From NCBI GenBank assembly GCA_051294375.1, contig CM119263.1, forward strand, positions 10,438,703 through 10,502,702: DNA of 64,000 bases. Reading direction: 5' to 3'. Source of the stretch: Paraspadella gotoi (Eukaryota; Chaetognatha). Positions 56,871 through 64,000 of this stretch are shown piece after piece; position 1 is the first letter of the stretch, and every line of letters begins with the position of its first letter. The notes beneath the pieces are model-generated. The model saw nothing but the letters and a program-made list of their open reading frames with translations. It searched no databases and was not told where the DNA came from. A program made the translations under genes and the position numbers.

Positions 56871-57050
56871 TTAGTTGCGCCGCGAGTACTCGCGGAGCAA
56901 CTCTATAAGCCACTTTTCGGTCGGTCGGTCCGTCGGTCGGTCCGTTGGTATATCTGTCTGTCGGTCTGTCCCACTTACGTTAAAAACGCTTATAACTCGC
57001 CTATAGATTGTTGCTCATTTGCTAAAAATCAAATCTAAGCGACTACTGGC
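56871..57050 (+). repeat. best-preserved copy of the palindromic repeat family
   Basis: TTAGTTGC is followed by GCCGCGAGTACTCGCGG, then AGCAACTCTATAAGCCAC, a (GGTC)n/(CGGT)n array, GTCCCACTTACGTTAAAAAC and GCTTATAACTCGCC. The palindrome spans 56,874-56,901. The unit is non-coding and about 130-180 bases long. Its inverted partner is at 61,655-61,770. Confidence 0.75.
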
Positions 57051-57430
57051 GCCGCCTTTTGTTTTTAATGATAAGAAAAAAGAAAAGCAATGCGGCGCAA
57101 CACCTTGGAATAACCGTTCCTTGTTTCTTTATTTAGCTTTGAATCTCTCGCCTTTGTCAAAATTCAGCTTGGCTGAAAGGTGAAATCTTACTAAATTTTC
57201 CTTGATTTAATTCCATTACTCAATTTTCAAAATTGTTTTAATTACGTTCACGTGCTTTTGTCTTTATTTTATTTTGAGGTTGGCTAGTCTTTGAGTTTTT
57301 AACTTATTTCATTCCTTTTTATCTAAGCTTGGCTCGCCTATGCTTTGTTCACTTGTTTTTTTCCCGTTTCTCTTTTCGCTTCGGCTTTTTTCCGGCTTCG
57401 GCTTTGATTCAACTCGGGGTCACGGATCAG

Positions 57431-57607
57431 TTGCGTCGGTTACAAATGATTGTCCCTTCAGGAACGGATCCTTTGTCGCCACCTGCGCCTTTTTGCGGTT
57501 CCGCCCCCGCCTCTCACGACCACCCGGGGCCCGCCCAAGCGGCCGAGGCGGCGAAAACGGGGTTCAGCGAAAACGAGGCGGGAAGAAAGAGGAAAGAAGA
57601 CTCTTGA
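57431..57607 (+). CDS. possible terminal exon, 58 residues, disordered C-terminus
   Basis: A T-rich stretch and CACGGATCAG precede LRRLQMIVPSGTDPLSPP. The frame continues Pro/Ala-rich and ends FSENEAGRKRKEDS, then TGA. AATAAA follows at once (57,609-57,614), too close to be the usual signal for this stop but consistent with a 3' end nearby. The basic tail could be a nuclear signal. A second plus-strand frame is also open across the same GC-rich patch, so this is only a candidate. The upstream exon was not found. Confidence 0.28.
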   Translation: MRRLQMIVPSGTDPLSPPAPFCGSAPASHDHPGPAQAAEAAKTGFSENEAGRKRKEDS

Positions 57608-58078
57608 AATAAACAACTACGAGTGATACCAGACTTGGCACAGGAGTTTCGACAAGATTTTACCCTGTTTCCCAATCGCAAGTCTTTCGCCCCCATCCCC
57701 CAGATTACACCAGTGACTCTCTCCTTTCAGCAAACCAGCCCCCCGGTCTTTCAATCCTCTTTGATGACCGGGCCATGAGAAAATACCCCAGGCGGGATTC
57801 CTTTTCTCTCTCTCTCTCTTTGTTTTTTTTTTCTCCTTTCTTTCTCTATTTCTCGTCCATTACTCTCGCCCGATTCAATTGGCCAAAGTTATACCTCGGG
57901 TCAATTGCCCATTCTCTTTGTTAACGTCTTTACATTCTTCTCTTTTCCTTTTTTTTCTCTCTTTGTTTTTCTATCCTTTTTTTACTTCGCGACTTCGCAA
58001 TATAATTTTTTTCCTTCTCTTCCTAGCAGCACTTGCTTTGTCCTCTTCTTTCGTCTTTAAGGTTTGTAACAGTGAATA

Positions 58079-58290
58079 ATGACTCGAAAGAAACTATTTA
58101 GAACAGTTACAAGTATATTCAAGGTAAAGTGCCGTGACTTACCTTTCCCATTAAGGTGCAAGAACCCGCTGTGAAACAGATGACCATTTACCATTTACTT
58201 GTATCACCGAGACAAATTTTTAGAAAAATAAAACGCGGCATTTTAAATCGGCCAGTATTATGTGGCAGACTTCGAGAAGAGAGAGAATGA
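58079..58290 (+). CDS. possible two-exon small basic protein with a 32 base intron
   Basis: ATG at 58,079 (A at -3) opens MTRKKLFRTVTSIFK and ends in phase 0 at AAG|GTAAAG. The 32 base intron ends in a good pyrimidine stretch, ACCTTTCCCATTAAG. Exon 2 (58,156-58,290) reads VQEPAVKQMTIYHLLVSPRQ and ends LREERE, then TGA: 59 residues in all, strongly basic at the start as in mitochondrial or ribosomal proteins. An in-frame stop lies just before the ATG. Unspliced, the frame ends after 31 codons. A minus-strand frame with a perfect donor overlaps (58,143-58,187), so the strand is not certain. No family is recognised. Confidence 0.38.
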
Positions 58291-58790
58291 AAACCGAGAG
58301 AGGAAAAAAATATATAATGAGGGAACGAAATTAAAAAGTGCCAGAGAAAAATAGGAGGGAACGCTGGAGCAAAAATCGTAGTCAAGGAGAACAAGACTTG
58401 TTGCGAGAGAATCAGAAAAATGAAGAGATAGCAGGAGCAACATTAAAGGCGGCGGCATCCTAAGACAAAGAGCATATGAGTAGGAGGCTATATTATGAGT
58501 AATGAAAGGGAGATGAGGTTTAAAAAAGAATGAAACTCAGAATTATATTGGAGAAGTGAAACTTTCACTGAAAAAGAGAAAAAAAGGTAGGGGGAGAGAC
58601 GAGACGTGGTGCAAAATAGGAATTGAGCGAAGTAGTATATGTAAAGTTAGTGACACAAGATCGGAAAAAAAAAAGAAAAAAAAAGGAAAAGAAAAAGAAA
58701 AGAAAAAGAAAAAGGGCAGAAGAGCCAAACTTCTCCAAGAACCGAATTCCGGAGTCGTGAGAAAATGGTAATGATCCGGTTAAGTTGAGA

Positions 58791-58821
<31 letters not shown>

Positions 58822-59205
58822 CGTGTCGGCAAAAAAATTGAGTAATGGTCTAAAATCGAGCTAAAAGGGAAGAAAATTAAGAGTTTGAATAGAGATCACC
58901 TTGGTATCCTAAAAGAGGCAAGGTTTTACAGGTATTAAGTAGCTATGTAACAAAAAAGTCTTTAATAAGAGAGTGGTTTAACTACCATCAACATAGTCAT
59001 AGAAATTATCACATCGATTTCCAACCACGCAGATAGACAGACAGATAGCCAGCCAGAGAGACAGAAAGACTGCTAGAAACACAAGAGACCACGACAAACA
59101 GACAGTCTGACAGAGAGACGAAAGACAGACAAACATTAATAAAATAGTCTGGCATGGATGAGTAGGAATACGACGTTCTTTGGCTGATTACATTCTCGTC
59201 TCACA
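58291..59205. other. purine-rich intergenic stretch
   Basis: GA-rich with an AAAAAGAAAAAG tract (58,660-58,715) and (ACG)10 at 58,792-58,821. A series of degenerate ACAGACAGA repeats lies at 59,030-59,135. No gene is seen. Confidence 0.55.
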
Positions 59206-59207
59206 AG

Positions 59208-59379
59208 GCGTCAACGCAGAGTGCGGCTTTGCAAAGCCGCAGCAGCGGCGGCGGCGCTGGGGAAAACCCCTCCCGACATCTGTCGTCGGAGCGGGGAAAC
59301 CGTTTTTGTCGTTAGCGACGTTGAGAACAAAGGACTAACGCTAGTCGGTCGCCAGGGAGAGAGAGGGATGATGGAATAA
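59208..59379 (+). CDS. possible terminal exon, 56 residues
   Basis: After TTCTCGTCTCACAAG the frame reads RQRRVRLCKAAAAAAALGKT and then PPDICRRSGETVFVVSDVEN, ending GERGMME and TAA. The Ala run is encoded by a GCAGCAGCGGCGGCGG stretch. AATAAA lies about 170 bases downstream near 59,550, a normal distance. The opposite strand is also open. Upstream exons are not identified. Confidence 0.3.
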
Positions 59380-59921
59380 GAAAGAGAAAGCCTCAAGAAA
59401 GTTGATTAAAGGGAGCGGTTACTTTTGTTTGTACTAACTTTGTACCTACCTACAAGCGTATTTAAAAATTGTGGGGAATCAGGGTAAGGAAGTAATATTA
59501 TTGCGTTGGAATTCTTTTAGTTATTAGCCATCTAATGACGTCTTGAAGTAATAAATGAAGAAAGAAATATCTGACCATTGCAAAATTATTCAATTTTTTA
59601 ACTAATTTCATTAATTTATTGAAGGGAAAATGTAAGATGGAAATGAGAGCAACGAGGAAAGATAAAGGGATAAGTTACTGAGACAGTAAGACACGACTTA
59701 GACGGGGGAAAGTAAAGCAGGAAACCATGTATTATATGGCATTTATTGGACGAGAGAGTGAGCGTGAAAAAAATGGCGCTGATTGGCAGTGCGCGTAAAA
59801 AAGGGGGGAGGGGCGCGGCTGCCAAAGAAAAAGGTGACGACCAACCCACATTCGGATCTCGTCGTAATTTAGGCCAATGGGGCGTAAAAGTTGCTCAAGG
59901 TGCGAGGAAATACCTGGGCGC

Positions 59922-60033
<112 letters not shown>

Positions 60034-60398
60034 CAGGAAGAGAGAGAGTGAGGGGGGCGAGAGGTAGAGAGAGAAGGAGACGCAGAAAGAGAGGCTAGAA
60101 CTTTACGGGGTAAAGAAAAAGGTCAAGGAAATCGCCTTGGTGCCAGGAATGTTGTAAAATTATTGTAGAGTTCTGTAGCCACTGAAAAAACAGGGGGGCG
60201 TGCCGCACGAGAAACCAGGGTGTGGCGCAGTAGGTGAGCCGGAATTCCGCAATTTGGAGGCCATTGAGGAAAATTGAAAATGGAGGCGCGAGAAAACGAG
60301 GAAAGGAAATGATCCATAGGGGACGAGGAGACGAGGAGGAAAAGAAGAGTTGGGGGTTGAAGGTGCACGTCTTGGTGGATAGAGACTCTGCAATAGTC

Positions 60399-60433
60399 TG
60401 CATAGTATGCATAGTATGCATAGTATGCATAGC
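60399..60433. repeat. 9 bp tandem repeat GCATAGTAT
   Basis: Three exact units and a partial fourth. On the plus strand it encodes a Cys-Ile-Val repeat in one frame; this is not taken as coding. Confidence 0.85.
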
Positions 60434-60587
60434 GTTTTACTTATGGTTGCTCTTTGGTTGCACAATACATCGCGGAAATGGTAAAAGGAGGTAATTTTAA
60501 AACTCGTTGAGGAAAATCGCGTGAAACGAGTTAACACTAAGTCAAACAACCGAAAGCATCATTAGTCTGAACAAATATTCAGTTATT

Positions 60588-60959
60588 TTGCGATTGTTTA
60601 CCAAAAAAAAAAAGGGCTGTACTTTGAGACAGAAGAGATACAGGATAATTCGTCCGAATAGATTAACTTTTAAAGCAGAGTTGTCCGTAGGAAAACCAGA
60701 GAAACTTTGGCTCGAGCTTTTAGCGAAAATCAGTATTGAGACGAGAAGAAAAAAATCGTGGCCTCAGGAGAAAAGGGAGTCACCGAGCGACGACTGGCGC
60801 CCGTTGCGGGAAACGCTTTGCACGGTTGGCGCGAGAAGATTTGGACGGGCTGGGGTTGGAAAAGATCGAGTCTGTGGAAAGAGGAGAAGAGAGAGTGAAG
60901 AGAGACAGAGAGACTTCCGGAAACGATCCCCGTGTTTGACCAATGCAAAAATGATCTAA
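60588..60959 (+). other. unassigned 123-codon open frame without ATG
   Basis: The frame from about 60,588 includes LTFKAELSVGKPEKLWLELL and a basic, Arg/Glu-rich second half, ending at TAA. It has no ATG until the last residues, so it would have to be an internal or terminal exon. A second frame is open across the last 200 bases. No splice partner was found. Confidence 0.2.
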
Positions 60960-61654
60960 AGTTTAATTCGTAGGATACATAATGTACGTTAAAAGGTTTT
61001 AGGCAGCAGTCATTCGTCGATCCGTGACCCGCCTGTTGGTTGCTAGACAATTCTGAATTTAGGAACCAGATTAGAGGAGAAGAACCGTGGCTGTGAAAAA
61101 GAGAAGGGAAAAAAAATCTAAGAATTGACTATGAAAGAGAAAAAGCGACAAAGAAGGCGAAGAAGCGGAGATACAAAGATCAGTTGGCGTCGACGAAGAC
61201 CAAAGCGAAAACACGCGCTTTCACTTTTGAAGGAAAAAGGGAGGAAAGGAGAAAGAGTTGTGGTAAAAATAAAGAGGAATTGAAAAAGAGGGAAAGGAGA
61301 AAGAAACGAGGAAAGAGTGTAAGAAAGAATGAAAGAAAATAGGAGGGAAAAAGAAAGTGAAAAAAGAGTAAAACAAGAACGGTAATTCAAATCTGTTGCG
61401 TCGCAGTGACTGCCTTATCACGTGTATTTCTCGTGACATTACATGACATGACATGACGTGACGTAACATGACTACGTGACTACAATAACTTTCTTAACCC
61501 GTGTATTTTTGACATGCACTGCATCAAAATTCCGTTTTTTATTCTATTTTATTTTTAGAATTTCCTGAAGGCGGTGCTTGCAGTCACTTAGATTTGAGAT
61601 TTTTTTCTGTCTCAACAAAAGAGCACCCAACTGTAAGGAAATTATATGTATTTT

Positions 61655-61770
61655 TAACGTAAGTGGGACAGACTGACGGACACGCATACCAACCGACGGA
61701 CCGACGGACCGACGGACCTAAAAGTGACTTATAGACTTGCTCCGCGAGTACTCGCGGCGCAACTAAAAAA
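61655..61770 (-). repeat. inverted copy of the palindromic repeat family
   Basis: Reverse-complemented it reads TTAGTTGCGCCGCGAGTACT, CGCGGAGCAA, a (GGTC)n array and GTCCCACTTACGTTAAAAA, matching 56,871-57,000. The pair lies 4.8 kb apart in opposite orientation with about 85-90% similarity in the shared parts. Confidence 0.75.
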
Positions 61771-61842
61771 GAGAGAGCAAATCGGAAAAGAAGTTGAAAA
61801 GGAGAAAAGTTAATTTAAGGAGTTGGCGGGTGAAAGTCATTT

Positions 61843-61917
<75 letters not shown>

Positions 61918-62332
61918 TTTTAGGTTGGTGATGGGTTTTGCTTTAACTAGAATCGAAGTCAACCAACTCCCGGTTTTTTCGAGCTTGAAAATGGTTGTTC
62001 AATTCTCTTTTCTTCAGTTCTACTTCGCTTCCTTTTTCCCTTTGATTTAAGGCAAAGATTTACGTTTATTAAAAATGTACTTGATCACATTTAGAACATG
62101 AAAAATTTACATTCCCGAACAAGACTAAGTAACGACTCAATTAATCCTTTAATATTCGAGAGGTTTTAAAGGAATTAATTTTAATTTTTTTTGCCGTCTC
62201 TGTCATCAGCCGTGTGTGATCTTTTCTGCTACATCTGCCTTTCTCTCTCTCTCCTTTCTTTACAATTGAGAAGAATCGAGATAGTTAATGTCAAGTTCAT
62301 GAATATTCAAATTTCGCGCTCATAAATTTCGT

Positions 62333-62414
<82 letters not shown>

Positions 62415-62916
62415 CCCTTCTCCTCCACCGGATTCTCGCTCCATCTCTTATATTTTTCGCCGACAAGAACGAAGAATTTACTATTAAAGAATAACAAAAG
62501 ATTATAAAGAAGAATAGATAATTTAAATAAAAAAGAGAAAGAAAAACAATAGAAAGAAAACTTTATTTTATAGCAATTATTAATTATGTTAATTATTTTT
62601 ATGTCAAAGAAATAGCTACCCGCAATCTATAAATTGAAATCGCCTTTCTCTCAGCTTTTTCGTGTTCCCTTAAAAAAAAACGTTATCTGTCATAAAAAAT
62701 ACAAATGTACAAATTCAAGCATTGTTATTTTCTGAAAGAGAAAACTTCTGTTCTTAAAGAAGTTATAGGGATATTGAAAAAATTAATAAATCAAAATATT
62801 AAGAGATTTTAAAAATGGAACCTAAGCATTTTTTTCTATCCGTAGTTCCGTCTGCTTGAAGCATTTCTCTCTCCATCTTTTGTGTCTTAGTGTCACTTTT
62901 TACTTTCGAATTCAAC

Positions 62917-62970
<54 letters not shown>

Positions 62971-63057
62971 CCTCTCACTCACTCTCGCTCTGACTAAAAA
63001 AGGAGCCTTCCCTCAATTGTTCCGCCTAATGGTTCTTGTAAACTGCTGCCGGCGTCG
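61771..63057. other. microsatellite-rich intergenic stretch
   Basis: GA (61,846-61,914) and CT (62,334-62,412, 62,920-62,968) arrays in otherwise AT-rich DNA. No credible gene. Confidence 0.6.
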
Positions 63058-63387
63058 TTAAGGCATTGAAATAAAACTCTTTTCTCGAGTCGATGAAACG
63101 GTTGCTAAGGAAGTCGAAGAGTCATTGCTACGATTTCTAAGGAAGTTGGCGTCTCGTTGCTTGGTGGTGCGTTCCTCACAGTAAATGCCGCCAGATAAGT
63201 ATGATTTTTTGATTAGTCTATGATAATTTCTTTTAAGAATAAATTGAACTTACAGTAAAAAATGTTTATTATGAACTTCGTTTAATATGGGTAAAACCAA
63301 AAAAAAATGTGATTGCTCAGCAAGATATTGTTCTCGAAACATTACGTCCGCTTCAAGGCCCAACCCAGGATTATACTCTGATTCCAT
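63058..63387 (-). CDS. possible two-exon small gene, 97 residues, minus strand
   Basis: ATG at 63,387 (G at -3, G at +4) opens MESEYNPGLGLEADVMFREQ and continues to phase 2 at ACT|GTAAGT (63,253). A 36 base intron ends ATTATCATAG. Exon 2 (63,217-63,058) continues in phase LIKKSYLSGGIYCEERTTKQ and ends SFISMP, then TAA. The first half has a hydrophobic stretch (SHFFLVLPIL); the second is polar and basic. An alternative is that the first exon begins at a good acceptor (TCTGTTTCATCAG, 63,415) and belongs to a longer gene. It is divergent from the plus-strand gene starting 166 bases away. No family is recognised. Confidence 0.4.
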
Positions 63388-63553
63388 TACAATTATAGCT
63401 TTGATGGTCTTTTGCTGATGAAACAGAACATAATTTAAAAAAACAACAAAAAAAACAAATGGTGTACGAGAACGAAGCTCGGTCCCGAAAACCCGACCCA
63501 CCCAAAAAAAAGAACAAACTGTTGGTTGTTTACGAGTGAATTCGTTTTTCAAA
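63388..63553. promoter_or_regulatory. possible shared (bidirectional) promoter
   Basis: The 166 bases between two outward-facing ATGs. The sequence is AT-rich with T runs on one side and holds CCCGACCCACCC and CCATTTTG (AAAATGG) near the plus-strand start. No TATA box is seen. The call depends on both flanking genes being real. Confidence 0.25.
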
Positions 63554-64000
63554 ATGGCGGCGTTAACAGGGGGAGCGGCGGGGTCGACCAAATCGACATC
63601 ATCAATGATATCGGTAGTGGTTTCGATTTCAACTTTTCTTTTATTCTTTTATTCTTTCATAATTACTAAATTGAAAGAGGTAAAGTATGTACTTTTCCGT
63701 CTAGTTTTTATATTTTACATATTTTCTATTTACATTGACTCTGGGTAAAGAATCGGAACCTATTTTTCTAGAATTTTTGAATTAGATATGGCGAGCGAGT
63801 GAGTCGCAGCCGCGGCCTTTGCTGCCACTGAAAAAGCTGCGCCTGGTAGATCCGCGGGTTTCTCCCTTTCGATCCGCGCAAGACGGCGGGACGGAGTTGA
63901 AAAGGTTTTACGTTAAAAGCGTCGGCGATGACGTCAGCAGTTTCTATTTGAATAGCGTCGCCTCCGCTACCACCGACTCTGCCGCCGACTCTGCCGCCGA
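63554..64000 (+). CDS. 5' end of a gene leaving the window, membrane-anchored N-terminus
   Basis: ATG in a strong context (CAAAATGG) opens MAALTGGAAGSTKSTSSM. A hydrophobic stretch follows (ISVVVSISTFLLFFYSFIIT), and exon 1 ends KLKE in phase 0 at GAG|GTAAAG (63,680): 42 residues. The span followed by Lys suggests a signal anchor. A second exon in the same phase begins after GAATTAG (63,786) or GTCGCAG (63,810). It reads PRPLLPLKKLRLVDPRVSPF and then DGGTELKRFYVKSVGDDVSS, and stays open to the window edge. The nearer acceptor TTTTTCTAG gives an immediate stop, so one of the other two is needed. The last bases repeat a 12 base unit encoding DSAA. I do not recognise the family. Confidence 0.5.

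Noticed and set aside
58143-58187. Minus-strand exon-like frame MVICFTAGSCTLMGK with a perfect AAG|GTAAGT donor
   Set aside because: It overlaps the better-supported plus-strand two-exon candidate at 58,079-58,290, and no partner exon was found.

Overview
The window is AT-rich, mostly non-coding eukaryotic nuclear DNA. It most likely comes from a non-vertebrate animal. The evidence is GT-AG introns, tRNA-derived SINE heads, MITE-like hairpins, and very dense AG/CT, CTTT and, unusually, ACG/CGT microsatellites. No bacterial operon, CRISPR array, rRNA gene or virus was seen. I cannot name the species.

The best gene is on the minus strand at 54,096-56,420. Four exons join in phase to a predicted 675-residue type II membrane glycoprotein: a basic cytosolic tail, one membrane span and a lumenal domain with seven N-glycosylation sequons. 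I do not recognise its family. The right end (63,058-64,000) holds a possible head-to-head pair: a small two-exon minus-strand gene, and the first exons of a plus-strand gene that runs off the window. Weaker candidates, mostly short reading frames beside good splice sites, lie at 8.6, 13.5, 14.1, 16.2, 17.0, 28.2, 47.1, 48.7, 51.4, 52.8, 57.5, 58.1 and 59.3 kb. They are given low confidence because short exons with good splice sites also arise by chance.

Much of the window's structure is assembly structure. The stretches 9,658-11,778 and about 31,191-45,700 look like uncorrected long-read sequence. They repeat neighbouring cleaner sequence with many one-base insertions: 7.7-9.6 kb is repeated at 9.7-11.8 kb, 12-15.3 kb at 32-36.1 kb, 26.5-29.6 kb at 37.0-40.3 kb, and 29.8-31.2 kb at 43.7-45.1 kb. 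The noisy copies cross several N gaps. They also place 15.3 kb next to 26.5 kb, without the 11 kb that separates them here. Three gaps are exactly 25 N, and two 10-N gaps are flanked by repeated sequence. Gene counts and repeat counts from this window should allow for these copies.

Genuine repeat biology includes a 0.9 kb foldback element (24.3-25.2 kb), a near-perfect 131 bp hairpin (6.1 kb), a 180 bp terminal-inverted-repeat element (17.9 kb) and an 86 bp tandem repeat (2.8 kb). There is also a four-copy dispersed family built on the palindrome CGCGAGTACTCGCG, a cluster of degenerate units at 20.9-21.9 kb, and two tRNA-like SINE heads. The remaining intervals hold simple repeats and AT-rich sequence in which I see no gene.
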